Source: Paraburkholderia flava (GTDB taxonomy: Bacteria > Pseudomonadota > Gammaproteobacteria > Burkholderiales > Burkholderiaceae). Taken from it: a DNA stretch of 64,000 bases. The stretch lies in NCBI RefSeq assembly GCF_004359985.1, contig NZ_SMRO01000001.1, forward strand, positions 1 through 64,000, in the 5' to 3' direction. The translations under genes and the position numbers were made by a program. Of the stretch, positions 1-8,079 are shown piece by piece (the stretch's first letter is position 1; every line of letters starts with the position of its first letter). A model generated the notes under the pieces. The model was not told where the DNA came from. It worked only from the letters and a program-made list of their open reading frames with translations, and did not search any database.

Positions 1-121
1 GGCAGACGCACGGTTGAGATCAGTGTTGTGCCTCAACCATCACAACCCACACGAGAGGCATCCTCTCAGCTACTTCTTCCCGATTGGTTGTGTTGAGTAT
101 CCCTCAACACGACAACAAGTC
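1..121 (+). other. 23S-5S rRNA internal transcribed spacer (3' part)
   Basis: The sequence immediately precedes the 5S gene and carries no convincing reading frame. It contains a stem formed by GTTGTGTTGAG (87-97) and CTCAACAC (103-110), and related GTTGTG/CTCAACC words further left. Such stems are usual in the RNase III-processed spacer between 23S and 5S rRNA. The 23S 3' end itself lies outside the window, so this is inferred from position. Confidence 0.6.
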
Positions 122-239
122 ATGCCTGATGACCATAGCGTGTCGGTACCACCCCTTCCCATCCCGAACAGGACCGTGAAACGACTCCACGCCGATGATA
201 GTGCGGATTGCCCGTGTGAAAGTAGGTAATCGTCAGGCT
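122..239 (+). rRNA. rrf: 5S ribosomal RNA
   Basis: The gene contains the hallmark 5S core, including CCCATCCCGAACAGG and a following GTGAAACGACTCC stretch, in beta-proteobacterial form. The terminal helix pairs GCCTGA (124-129) with TCAGGC (233-238), which sets the ends to within a few bases. The length of about 117 nt fits the family. It is the last gene of an rRNA operon entering from the left, and a rho-independent terminator follows within 20 bp. Confidence 0.95.
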
Positions 240-254
240 CCTTATGCTCCAGCT

Positions 255-293
255 CAAAGCCCCCAACCGCTTCAACCCCGGTTGGGGGCTTTG
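255..293 (+). terminator. Rho-independent terminator of the rRNA operon
   Basis: A 13-bp perfect stem, AAAGCCCCCAACC (256-268) with GGTTGGGGGCTTT (280-292), closes an 11-nt loop just after the 5S gene. The T-run after the stem is short, but rRNA terminators of this clade commonly look like this. Confidence 0.9.
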
Positions 294-352
294 TGTTTGC
301 GCTCCCCGATTCCAGCCTCCCGCTGTCCTCTCCTGGTTCACCCCCTCATCGA

Positions 353-1018
353 TCATCGGCTCAACACCTGCACTGCCCCGCACACCCCCAGCGATAACCC
401 CCACAATAAATCGAAGTTCACCCATTTCGTTCGCAGGCCAGCAAGGCCAAACCAGCCAAATACGGCGAACGAGATCATGGCGATCGTCAGAAGCATGGCG
501 ATGCTGTGCACGAGAAGCGCTGCGAACGCGATCCACGTGGAAGCAGAGGCGCCGGCAGCACCCACTCCCCGACTCGCAACGCCGTACGCATTGCATATCG
601 GCATCAGCACCGGAATCAGCATCAGCCCAGCACCATGCGATCCTGCCATCGCAAACGACCACCCAGCGAGACCCACGAAGCCCGTTTGCATCCCGACTCG
701 AGTGCGCATCCGGTGTTTTCGGAACATATGCCACGCCGCCCAGCCGATCAGCACGGCCCCACACAGTCGACTGAGCATCGTGTGATCGATGACCCTGCTC
801 AACGAAAGCCCGGCTGCGAGCATCAGACCCGCCGCGATCATATGCCCAAGCGCAATCGGTATGAGTGACAGCGCGACCACGCGGCTACTGCGCCGATAAA
901 GCCCCAGCGCAACAGCGAACAGCCAGCCCATCGCCGGATTGATGCCGTGAAAAACACCTAGCCCAGCAATTGCGAGCCACATCCACGCGGAGCCCGCCAA
1001 AGGGTTTCCGGAAGTCAT
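353..1018 (-). CDS. Polytopic membrane protein coupled to the SBP56 gene (possible metal-ion permease)
   Basis: A 221-residue protein with about six hydrophobic segments and no recognised soluble domain. The ATG overlaps the stop of the upstream SBP56 gene as ATGA, so the two are translationally coupled and probably work together. Conserved-looking histidines sit in membrane segments: VFHGINPAMGW near the second helix, ALGHMIA in the third and GSHGAG in a later one. Such His-containing helices recall NiCoT/NicO/UreH-type metal permeases, but the canonical HX4DH signature is absent, so that link is only a suggestion. SBP56 methanethiol oxidases are copper enzymes, which would make metal supply or maturation a plausible role. 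The function is otherwise unknown. An in-frame upstream start is possible but would lie inside the SBP56 gene. Confidence 0.75.
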   Translation of the reverse strand: MTSGNPLAGSAWMWLAIAGLGVFHGINPAMGWLFAVALGLYRRSSRVVALSLIPIALGHMIAAGLMLAAGLSLSRVIDHTMLSRLCGAVLIGWAAWHMFRKHRMRTRVGMQTGFVGLAGWSFAMAGSHGAGLMLIPVLMPICNAYGVASRGVGAAGASASTWIAFAALLVHSIAMLLTIAMISFAVFGWFGLAGLRTKWVNFDLLWGLSLGVCGAVQVLSR

Positions 1019-2409
1019 GGATAGCAGTACGAATCCGATGAGCAGTCGCCACCGTCGAGCCTGATCTGATGTGGACGATGGCCGGCCGGCCACTCGAGAA
1101 AAAACTTCGGATCAAACGCGACACCGCCGTTAGCCGCGACATCGAGCTTCACCATCCAGCCATCGATTCCTTCCGGGTAGAACTGTGCATCCACTGCGCC
1201 ATACAGCGAGTTCGTGAAGTAGACACGCTTGCCGTCGCGACTAACCTCGACCATCTGCGGACCGCCGTTCAGTGCACCATTCGATGCCCCAGGATGCGTC
1301 GCGCGCGACACGATGCCGCCGATACGCACCTTGCCGGCGAGTTTCGGCGCGAACGGATCCGACACGTCGTATTGCAGCAGATCGCCGGTACCCCAGCACG
1401 AGACGTACAGGAAGCGGTCGTCCATCGACAGATCGATATCGGACACGAGCGGCGGCACTGCGCCGAACGACTTGAGCATTGGCGGCAATTGCTCTGCGGC
1501 AGCGGGCTCGGCGGGGATGTCGATAATCTTGCGTGCGCCCCAACGGTTACCGTCGCGATACCACACCCAGATCGACGAAGACAGGTCCTTCAGGCTCAAC
1601 ACGCAGTTGACGAAGCCGTATGCCTTCGTCGGGTCGTGTGCGGGCCGTAATTCGAACACGAGTTGATACTCCGCGCCGAAGTCGATTTCCTGCAGATGCT
1701 TGCGTCGGGTAAGGTCCCAGAAGTGCAGCTTGTGGCCGTATTTCGCGCCGAGCAGATGTTCGGCGATCAGACCGTTCTCGAACGTATCGGGGGTGCCCCA
1801 TTCGCTGGTGACGAGCGTGTCGTAGCCCAGATGCCACCAGCCGTCATACGCGAGCTGCTGGGGTCCGCGATCGACCTCCCACTGACCCAGCGGCTCGAAA
1901 CTATCCGGATCGAGCAGGAAGATGCCGCCGGGCGCACCGCCTTCTGCGTTACCGAGCGCGGTGACATAGATCCCTCCCGGTCCGCAGTGCACGGTGTGTG
2001 GACGCGTATAGCCGGTACGTTTTGCGATCGTCTCCGGCTCGATGATCTTCGCGATCGACGGTTTGAGCGGATCCGGCCGCGTATCGAGAATATAGATGCG
2101 CGACGAGCGTAGCCCCGGCACCACGAGATAGCGGCGCTCGGTATGAGGATGCGGTGCGTTCGGACAGAGGCACGACGAGCACGCGTTCCATCCGAAGTGA
2201 TGAAGCTCGTCGCCGACGTTCGGCATCGGCAGACGGCTCACGATGTTCGCGTACTGCGACGACGATGGATCGACATCGACGACCGCAATTTCATCGGGCT
2301 GCTTTCGTTCGGGATCGAACGCGGCGACGTATGCAAAGCGTTCCGGCGGAGCCTGCGCAGCGAGGCGCGGCGATGGATAGAAGCTGGGGTCCGGTTTCCA
2401 GATGCCCAT
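1015..2409 (-). CDS. mtoX: SBP56-family selenium-binding protein / methanethiol oxidase
   Basis: A 464-residue SBP56 protein. The family's copper-dependent bacterial members oxidise methanethiol to formaldehyde, hydrogen sulfide and hydrogen peroxide. Visible family signatures are ELHHFGWNACSSC near residue 70, TRPHTVHCGPGGIYV, GTPDTFENG, VSDIDLSMDDRFLYVSCWG and HPGASNGALNGGPQMVEVS, which form the blades of a seven-bladed propeller with clustered His and Cys ligands. The protein ends in SDSYCYP, as many members do. The start was chosen at 2409 because GGAGGAAC lies just upstream; the longer in-frame extension has no such site. No secretion signal is seen, unlike the periplasmic Hyphomicrobium enzyme, so a cytoplasmic protein is inferred. 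The stop overlaps the start of the next membrane-protein gene. The promoter region holds a heptanucleotide tandem repeat. Confidence 0.88.
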   Translation of the reverse strand: MGIWKPDPSFYPSPRLAAQAPPERFAYVAAFDPERKQPDEIAVVDVDPSSSQYANIVSRLPMPNVGDELHHFGWNACSSCLCPNAPHPHTERRYLVVPGLRSSRIYILDTRPDPLKPSIAKIIEPETIAKRTGYTRPHTVHCGPGGIYVTALGNAEGGAPGGIFLLDPDSFEPLGQWEVDRGPQQLAYDGWWHLGYDTLVTSEWGTPDTFENGLIAEHLLGAKYGHKLHFWDLTRRKHLQEIDFGAEYQLVFELRPAHDPTKAYGFVNCVLSLKDLSSSIWVWYRDGNRWGARKIIDIPAEPAAAEQLPPMLKSFGAVPPLVSDIDLSMDDRFLYVSCWGTGDLLQYDVSDPFAPKLAGKVRIGGIVSRATHPGASNGALNGGPQMVEVSRDGKRVYFTNSLYGAVDAQFYPEGIDGWMVKLDVAANGGVAFDPKFFLEWPAGHRPHQIRLDGGDCSSDSYCYP

Positions 2410-2573
2410 GATGTTCCTCCGTATCGCGATCGTGAGAGATGGCGGGGACAACGCATCATGAACTGTAGTCGCTTCAGCCGATGCTCAAAGCTCGATGTGG
2501 AATAAGCAAATGAGCGCGCGGCATGTGCATTGCGTTTCGCCACGGCGACCGCAAACGACATCGATGCTGCGCG

Positions 2574-2677
2574 ACGCAACACGCAACACGCAACACGCAA
2601 CACGCAACACGCAACACGCAACACGCAACACGCAACACGCAACACGCAACACGCAACACGCAACACGCAACACGCAA
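2574..2677. repeat. Heptanucleotide tandem repeat (ACGCAAC)n, about 14.9 copies
   Basis: The unit ACGCAAC is repeated without interruption for 104 bp. It lies in the gap upstream of the SBP56 gene, ending about 165 bp from its start codon, and downstream of the GlsB-type gene. Because 7 is not a multiple of 3 and the array has no stop codons, long artefactual reading frames cross it on both strands; I do not treat these as genes. Perfect copy identity suggests ongoing slippage. Confidence 0.97.
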
Positions 2678-2916
2678 GACGTGTGAGCAATCTGTGGGAA
2701 ACAAGAGAAGGGCGACGCGTATCGAACAACGAGAACAGCGAGAGCAACGAGAACAGAAGCATTCTCTTCGACGTTCAAGTCGAGACGCATCTGCCGGTTG
2801 AGAATGGACGTGAAGCCCGATGAAGCGGAATCAAGGCAACAACAATGAGGACGACAACGAAGCGCAAGACCAGCGAAAAGCGTCGGGCAACACAAGGTCG
2901 CCCGACGCTGGCAACA

Positions 2917-3171
2917 CTACGAGCCTCGTCGGAAGAGCCGGATGATGAACAGCAGAATGACCGCACCGATTACCGCGGTGATGATCGAGCCGATCCAGCC
3001 GCCGCCGAGCGTGATGCCCAGGACGCCGGCCAGCCACCCGCCGATGAACGCACCGACAATGCCGACGATGATGTCGACGATCAATCCGAAGCCGCCGCCT
3101 TTGACCAGCACACCTGCCAGCCAGCCGGCGATCGCGCCGATGATGAGCCATGCAATGATGCCGTGTTCCAT
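2917..3171 (-). CDS. GlsB/YeaQ/YmgE-family stress-response membrane protein
   Basis: An 84-residue, almost wholly hydrophobic, glycine-rich protein with three predicted membrane helices and a basic C-terminus (RLFRRGS). It contains the family pattern AWLIIGAIAGWLAG near the N-terminus, a central IVGIVGAFIGGWLAG repeat of that motif, and a third helix at AVIGAVILLFIIRL. The family was formerly called transglycosylase-associated protein. Its members are induced by general stress and sit in the inner membrane, but no enzymatic role is established. The gene stands alone; the 170 bp on either side hold no other gene. Confidence 0.92.
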   Translation of the reverse strand: MEHGIIAWLIIGAIAGWLAGVLVKGGGFGLIVDIIVGIVGAFIGGWLAGVLGITLGGGWIGSIITAVIGAVILLFIIRLFRRGS

Positions 3172-3343
3172 AATCGAGACTCCATGGTTGAGCGTAAAGG
3201 GATCAACGGCCAGAGCTTAGTCGAACGTTGCTGCTCCGTCCATCGTCAGGATACTGAATTAACAATGATTGAACGTAAGGTTTTGCGTGGCAACGCTCTA
3301 AAAATCCGATGCGCGGGGCATTCGGCAACGCAGCATGAACGCG

Positions 3344-4051
3344 TTATTCGGGCGTCGGTTCGGCGGCCTGCGCGCTCCAGCTGACGCTCGACACGCTCGT
3401 CTCCATGCTGATCCGGCTGGCCATCCATTCGAGCTTCGGCTGGTCTTTCGGATGCAGCTTCAACGTCGCGGTGACGAGAATGCGTCCTGGTTGACCATCG
3501 ACGTCTTCGCTCGTCAGGCTTTGAAACGACAGCGGCGACGAAGACATCGCGTTCGACAGCGCGGTCCGGATATGGATTTCGTCTTCCTCGCGACACACCA
3601 CACTCAGCACGTACTCGCGCACGAGGTCGGCGTTTGAAACAGGCGTCGCGTTGATCAGGTGACTGACTTCGCGCAGCACCGTGTTCGTCAGCAGTACGAC
3701 ACAGGTGCCGGCCAGCGCCGGGCCATAGTGTCCCGCGCCGCACAGCACGCCGACTGCTGCGGAGCACCACAGCGTCGCCGCTGTGTTGATCCCCTGGATC
3801 GAACCTTTGTCGCGCATGATCACGCCGCCGCCGAGAAAGCCGACGCCGGACACGACGTACGCGGCGATCTGCGTGACCCCCGCGGAGCCATTGCCGGTCA
3901 GTACACCGAGCGTGACGAACAGGCACGCGCCGCTCGCGACGAGCGTGATCGTGCGCAGGCCGGCGTTGCGCTGCCGCATCTGCCGCTCGAGGCCGATGGC
4001 GACACCGCAAGCGAAGGCGGCGAAGAGCCGCAGAGCGAATTCGAACGTCAT
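3344..4051 (-). CDS. MgtC/SapB-family inner-membrane protein
   Basis: A 235-residue protein. The N-terminal half (about residues 1-130) has four or five membrane helices with MgtC-family signatures: ACGVAIGLERQMRQRNAGLR, VVSGVGFLGGGVIM and GINTAATLWCSAAVG. The C-terminal 100 residues form the soluble ACT-like domain typical of longer members. MgtC proteins help cells survive low magnesium, and in pathogens act on the F1F0 ATP synthase. The ATG at 4051 is preferred over an upstream in-frame TTG at 4063, though neither has a strong ribosome-binding site. No magnesium-sensing leader was recognised upstream. The gene is monocistronic. Confidence 0.87.
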   Translation of the reverse strand: MTFEFALRLFAAFACGVAIGLERQMRQRNAGLRTITLVASGACLFVTLGVLTGNGSAGVTQIAAYVVSGVGFLGGGVIMRDKGSIQGINTAATLWCSAAVGVLCGAGHYGPALAGTCVVLLTNTVLREVSHLINATPVSNADLVREYVLSVVCREEDEIHIRTALSNAMSSSPLSFQSLTSEDVDGQPGRILVTATLKLHPKDQPKLEWMASRISMETSVSSVSWSAQAAEPTPE

Positions 4052-4572
4052 GGGTATAAACAAAAAAAGTGCAGACGCACAGGTTGATCGATGTGCATGA
4101 CAGCCGCACGAAAGCGGTCATCGATACGCGGTCATGCGCGATGCGTCGCGACCGCGTGACGTGATGCATAGGCGGTCAGGGGCGCGAAATTTTCGCGCGC
4201 ATACACATACGCACGAACGCACACACGCGCAGGCTCACGACGACATGCGCTGCATGTCGACAGCATCGGGCGGGTGCGGAAGCGAGGGGCGCGCACCGCT
4301 TGCAGGAAAGCAAGACGGCGGCAATGAGAGAGACGCGGTCTTGCGATCAGGCGAGCGTGAAGGGCGAAGCCCGGTTACTGCTACTGTCCAAAATACGGAT
4401 TCCTGTTCGACGGATGGGCGGATTTTAGGCGGCGCCGTCGAATCAAGTCAACCGCTTCGGCGACATGGGTCATTCGATACACGTCGCCACTCAAGTCGCG
4501 AGCGGCCTGCGCCGATAGCCCGTGTAGAGAGGCCGTCATGTGCGGCCTTGCACGACCGATGGAGAGACGCCT
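4052..4572. other. Non-coding gap between MgtC-family and PilZ genes
   Basis: About 520 bp between divergent genes, so promoters for both must lie here. The stretch 4190-4250 is unusually rich in CAC/GCAC words, and no reading frame looks real. I checked for a c-di-GMP riboswitch ahead of the PilZ gene and for an M-box ahead of the MgtC gene, and saw neither. Confidence 0.5.
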
Positions 4573-5526
4573 ATGGACGAACACAATCAGACGCCGTCGC
4601 CCGACACACGGCATGCCGGCGCCGCACTCCGCGAAGACGATGTCCCCGTTGGCGAGCCGCTTGCCGAACCGCTCGTCGATGCAGGCGGTGCATTGCTGCT
4701 CGCCGCCGGCGCGATTCTGCCGGATACCGCGGCGCGCTCGTTTCTGTTCACGCATTTTTCGCCGCATCGTGTGGGCAACACGACGTCGCATCCCGCACAC
4801 GACGACCCCGGACAAACCGACGATCCCGCCACATCGCAGAACCTGCGTGCCGAAGATCTCGATCTGACCGTCGGTGCGCGCATCGGCATGCGGCCGCAAC
4901 TCGGAATGGGACGCGCGATGCATCCGGGGCGTCTGATCGGCATGGCGCCGAACCGCATGCTGTTCGCGACGCTGCCGGTTGTCGGACGCGAGCCGTTGCC
5001 GGTCAATCCGGGTGAACAGGTCGAACTCGTCGTGCTGTCCGGTCAGGCGGTGGTGTGGTTCGTGTGCACGGTTGAAGCGGTGTGTCGCGCGCCGTTCGAT
5101 TACCTGGTGTTTTCCGCGCCCGGCGTGATCCGTCAACTGCGCACCCGTCGACAGATTCGCGTGCGCAGTCATCTCGCCGTGCGCTACGGGGTCGATCTGA
5201 CGGGTGGCCAGTTCGAAGGTCTTGGGCTGGGCCACGACCTCAGTGCGCAGGGGATGTCGCTGGCTGCGGCGAGTGTGCTCGGCCGTCCCGGCGAGCGGTT
5301 GTGCGTGTCGTTCGGTCTGCACACGGAGCAACAGACAGGCGTCGCCCACACCGACACCGAACTGCAGGCCGTCGCGGTCATCCGCAACGTCTACGCCGAT
5401 CCGGCGAATCCCGATCTGACGATGCACGGTCTCGAATTCGATCCGCTCGACCCCGCGCAGCAACTGGCGTTGAAAGCGTTAGTGCTCGACCTGCAGCACG
5501 AAGCGCTACACCGCGGCGCCGTCTGA
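4573..5526 (+). CDS. PilZ-domain c-di-GMP effector, YcgR-like flagellar brake protein
   Basis: A 317-residue cytoplasmic protein. The middle section (about 95-185) resembles the N-terminal YcgR/PilZN domain. A PilZ domain follows from about residue 190, with the c-di-GMP-binding RxxxR element as RQIRVRSHLAV and the second motif as DLSAQGMSL, matching (D/N)xSxxG. YcgR proteins bind c-di-GMP and slow the flagellar motor. The first 90 residues are low-complexity and rich in Pro, Asp and Ala, and match nothing I know. The start at 4573 follows GGAGAG at 4561. The gene converges on a diguanylate cyclase gene and their 3' ends overlap by 21 bp, which suggests that signal maker and receiver are paired. 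No flagellar genes are nearby. Confidence 0.85.
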   Translation: MDEHNQTPSPDTRHAGAALREDDVPVGEPLAEPLVDAGGALLLAAGAILPDTAARSFLFTHFSPHRVGNTTSHPAHDDPGQTDDPATSQNLRAEDLDLTVGARIGMRPQLGMGRAMHPGRLIGMAPNRMLFATLPVVGREPLPVNPGEQVELVVLSGQAVVWFVCTVEAVCRAPFDYLVFSAPGVIRQLRTRRQIRVRSHLAVRYGVDLTGGQFEGLGLGHDLSAQGMSLAAASVLGRPGERLCVSFGLHTEQQTGVAHTDTELQAVAVIRNVYADPANPDLTMHGLEFDPLDPAQQLALKALVLDLQHEALHRGAV

Positions 5527-6600
5527 CGCGCTTTCACCGTCGACGGCATCTTCAACCGACGTATCGCCGACGAACGCGATCCGGTCGCGCCCGAGCAGCT
5601 TCGCGCGATACAGGCTGCGATCCGCTTCGAGCAGCCACGCGTGATAGCCCGACATGCCGGGCATGCACGGCGCGACGCCGATGCTGATCGTGCAAGGACA
5701 GTCGGTGTTTTCCTGCGTGGTCTTCGCGCGTACCGCGAGCAGCAGCCGCCCCGCGACATTGCGTGCTTCGGCGAGCGTCGCACCCGTGAGCACGACGCCG
5801 AACTCCTCGCCGCCGTAGCGCCCGATACTGTCGCTGTCCTTGAAATGCTCGCGCAGCAGATTCGCGAACGCCTTCAGCGCAGCGTCGCCGGCAAGGTGAC
5901 CGAGCGTATCGTTGATCTGCTTGAAGTGATCGAGGTCGATCAGCAGCAGGCTCGACGCATAGCGGTTCGCGTTGCAACGCGTAAATTCATCCGCGAGCCG
6001 GTCTTCCCAGCAGCGCCGATTGAGCAGGCCGGTCAGGCCGTCGGTGCGGCTCAGGTGCTCGAGCGTGCGCGTCTGTTCGGCGAGCTTGCGCGACATCCGG
6101 TAGATCGTCCAGCCGACTGCAACCGGATAGACGAGCATCACCGGCAGGCACGCGGCCATCACGCGCATGTTCGAGTACGGTTCGAAGACGAAACCCAACG
6201 TGACGACGCCGATCGCGATGCCCGCTGCATGCGCGACGAGGCCGCGCAGGAACAGAGGCGGGCCGCCGGACGCAATGTTGTTCATGCTGAACATCGTCAC
6301 GATCAGTACGCTCGGCAGCACGTTGAAGTGCATCGCGGCGATCCAGAAGCCGCCGAGTGCTGCGTCGACCATCAGGTTGAGCTGTTCGCCGCGATAGGGG
6401 ATCGCGCCCGCGAGTGCCGCGCGTCGTGCGAGATGCGCCCACACGAAACCATGAAACACCAGCAGCGTCCACAGCAGCGGCCCGCGATGCAGTTGCAGGA
6501 ACACGGACGCGACGCAAAGAAAGCCGAGCGCGAGCCCCGTCACCCGCAGGCGATAGATGCGCTCGACGAAGCGTTTGCCTTTTCTCGCCGTGTATTCCAT
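5506..6600 (-). CDS. MASE2-GGDEF diguanylate cyclase, DgcC/AdrA-like
   Basis: A 364-residue inner-membrane enzyme that makes c-di-GMP from GTP. Residues 1-175 are a MASE2 sensor with about five helices, recognisable from AdrA-like words such as GFVWAHLARRAALAG, NVLPSVL and YPVAVGW. The GGDEF domain follows, with SRTDGLTGLLNRRCWEDRL, LLIDLDHFKQINDTLGH and the active-site motif GGEEF. Where the inhibitory I-site RxxD should precede GGEEF, the sequence reads KDSD, so the first Arg is replaced by Lys and feedback inhibition may be weakened. In enteric bacteria DgcC/AdrA drives cellulose production. The last 21 bp overlap the end of the convergent PilZ gene. Confidence 0.93.
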   Translation of the reverse strand: MEYTARKGKRFVERIYRLRVTGLALGFLCVASVFLQLHRGPLLWTLLVFHGFVWAHLARRAALAGAIPYRGEQLNLMVDAALGGFWIAAMHFNVLPSVLIVTMFSMNNIASGGPPLFLRGLVAHAAGIAIGVVTLGFVFEPYSNMRVMAACLPVMLVYPVAVGWTIYRMSRKLAEQTRTLEHLSRTDGLTGLLNRRCWEDRLADEFTRCNANRYASSLLLIDLDHFKQINDTLGHLAGDAALKAFANLLREHFKDSDSIGRYGGEEFGVVLTGATLAEARNVAGRLLLAVRAKTTQENTDCPCTISIGVAPCMPGMSGYHAWLLEADRSLYRAKLLGRDRIAFVGDTSVEDAVDGESASDGAAV

Positions 6601-6735
6601 GTCGACGTCGACGCTGTAAATGAAAGACCGTTTGAATCCTGCTCAGCGGCCTGAAACTTCGTGCCTCATGCGGCAACCGGCTGTGAATGTGCGCGTGCCG
6701 GAGATCCGGCGCTCGATGGTATCAGTAACCACCTG

Positions 6736-7704
6736 TCAGTCCACCATCGGTTGACGAAACCGCTCGCGATACTGCACGGGCGTCGCGCCGATCCGCTTCA
6801 TAAAGACTACGCGCATCCGGTCGGCACTGCCAAAACCGCAGTCGTAAGCCACTGCCTTCAACGCCGCGTCGCTGCTTTCCAGCAGCTTGCGCGCCGTGTC
6901 CATCCGCGCCCGTTCGACGAACTCATGCGGCGTCACGCCGGTTTCCTGCACGAACACGCGGGCGAAGTTCCGTGCACTCATACCGGCGACGTCGGCGAGC
7001 TGGCTCACGGTGAAGCGCTCCTGAATATGGGCCATCACGTGCGCCTGGACTTTGGCGACCGGTGCGGTGTCGTCGGTGGGGGCGGTCAGGTAGGGGCTGA
7101 ATTGCGACTGGCCGCCCTGACGCTGCGCGAACACCACGAGCCGCTTCGCGACCGCGAGCGCGAGTCGCGGTCCGTGATCCTCGGTGACCAGCGCAAGCGA
7201 AAGATCGATGCCGGCCGTCACGCCCGCCGACGTCACGAGCCGCTCGTCGCGCAGATAGATGCGATCGAAGTCGACCTGCGCGAGCGGGAACTGATCCGCG
7301 AGCTGGCGCGCGTGCTGCCAGTGTGTTGTCACGCGTTTGCCGTCGAGCAGCCCGGCATGGCCGAGCGCGAACGCGCCGGTGCAGACCGACCCGTAGCGCG
7401 CGCTGTCTGCGGCCGCCGCGCCGAGCCACTTGATGAGCCGCATATCCGGCGGTTCGACCGGCAGCGCCGGGCCACCGGCGACGAGCATCAGATCGAAGCG
7501 GTGGGGCGCATCGTCGAAGGTCTGATCGGCGACGAACGCAAGGCCGTTCGACGCACGCAGTGCGCCTCGCTCGGGGCCGACGACCGTCACCGCATAGTGC
7601 TCGTCGGCAGGCAGGAAGCCGTTGGCCTCGCTGAATACGTCGAGCGGGCCGGCGACGTCGAGTGCCTGCACGCCTGGAAAAATCGCGATCGCTACGCTGC
7701 GCAT
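6736..7704 (-). CDS. GlxA-type AraC-family transcriptional regulator with DJ-1/PfpI domain
   Basis: A 322-residue regulator. Residues 1-190 form a DJ-1/PfpI (class I amidotransferase-like) domain with FPGVQALDVAGPLDVF, LMLVAGGPA and SVCTGAFALGHAGLL, where the Cys occupies the nucleophile-elbow position. The C-terminus holds two AraC helix-turn-helix motifs, around FTVSQLADVAGMSARNFARV and AYDCGFGSADRMRVVF. Members include GlxA and the arginine/carnitine regulators ArgR and CdhR, so a nitrogen-compound ligand is plausible. The start at 7704 (MRSVAIAIF) begins directly at the domain; longer in-frame starts add a Cys-rich tail without homology. It is divergent from the small-protein/HD-domain genes, which may be targets. 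Confidence 0.9.
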   Translation of the reverse strand: MRSVAIAIFPGVQALDVAGPLDVFSEANGFLPADEHYAVTVVGPERGALRASNGLAFVADQTFDDAPHRFDLMLVAGGPALPVEPPDMRLIKWLGAAAADSARYGSVCTGAFALGHAGLLDGKRVTTHWQHARQLADQFPLAQVDFDRIYLRDERLVTSAGVTAGIDLSLALVTEDHGPRLALAVAKRLVVFAQRQGGQSQFSPYLTAPTDDTAPVAKVQAHVMAHIQERFTVSQLADVAGMSARNFARVFVQETGVTPHEFVERARMDTARKLLESSDAALKAVAYDCGFGSADRMRVVFMKRIGATPVQYRERFRQPMVD

Positions 7705-7864
7705 TCGATGCTCTCGTCGATAAGCGGTGAATGAACGATAGAAAGAGGCCGGCGTGCCACGGCAGTGTATGCAGTGCGGTTGGCAGTGTTGCATGGCGTG
7801 CCGGCGTTGTCCGCAGGCCGCCGATTGCCAATACTGGTGGTCATCCACTTCACGGAGACACGCG

Positions 7865-8020
7865 ATGAAACAGCATAGCAAAGCAGCCGCGCCTGGTGCC
7901 GCCGACGACCGCAATCCCGTTGCGCTCGATACCTACACGCATAGGGAGGCATTGCTCGACGATGCGCTCGCCGAAACCTTTCCGGCCAGCGATCCGATTT
8001 CGCACGGCTACGTCGATTGA
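7865..8020 (+). CDS. Small conserved acidic protein with DDALAETFPASDP motif
   Basis: A 51-residue protein beginning MKQHSKAAAPG after the ribosome-binding site CGGAG at 7854. The C-terminal half carries LLDDALAETFPASDPIS. This motif is shared by a large group of very short proteobacterial proteins of unknown function that often sit beside stress or membrane genes. The protein has no Cys, no membrane helix and no signal peptide. It lies 60 bp upstream of the HD-domain gene on the same strand and may be co-transcribed. Confidence 0.7.
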   Translation: MKQHSKAAAPGAADDRNPVALDTYTHREALLDDALAETFPASDPISHGYVD

Positions 8021-8079
8021 CGGGCGGCGTTGCGCGTCCGCAGCGCGCGTCGCTCTTTTTTCTTCTCGAGGACACTCTC

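Noticed and set aside
1..121. tRNA gene in the rRNA spacer
   Set aside because: No cloverleaf or T-arm (GGTTCGAATCC-like) sequence is present; only processing-type stems.
2574..2677. Possible CRISPR array
   Set aside because: The unit is 7 bp with no spacers and there are no cas genes.
2495..2895. Open frames in all six phases across the heptanucleotide array, translating as repeated Thr-Arg-Asn-Thr-Gln-His-Ala or similar
   Set aside because: They exist only because the repeat has no stop codon in any phase; none has a ribosome-binding site or homology.
4052..4572. c-di-GMP riboswitch or magnesium leader
   Set aside because: No GEMM or M-box core could be found in either direction.
4381..5463. 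Long minus-strand open frame under the PilZ gene
   Set aside because: Shadow of a GC-rich coding sequence; the plus-strand frame has PilZ motifs and a ribosome-binding site.
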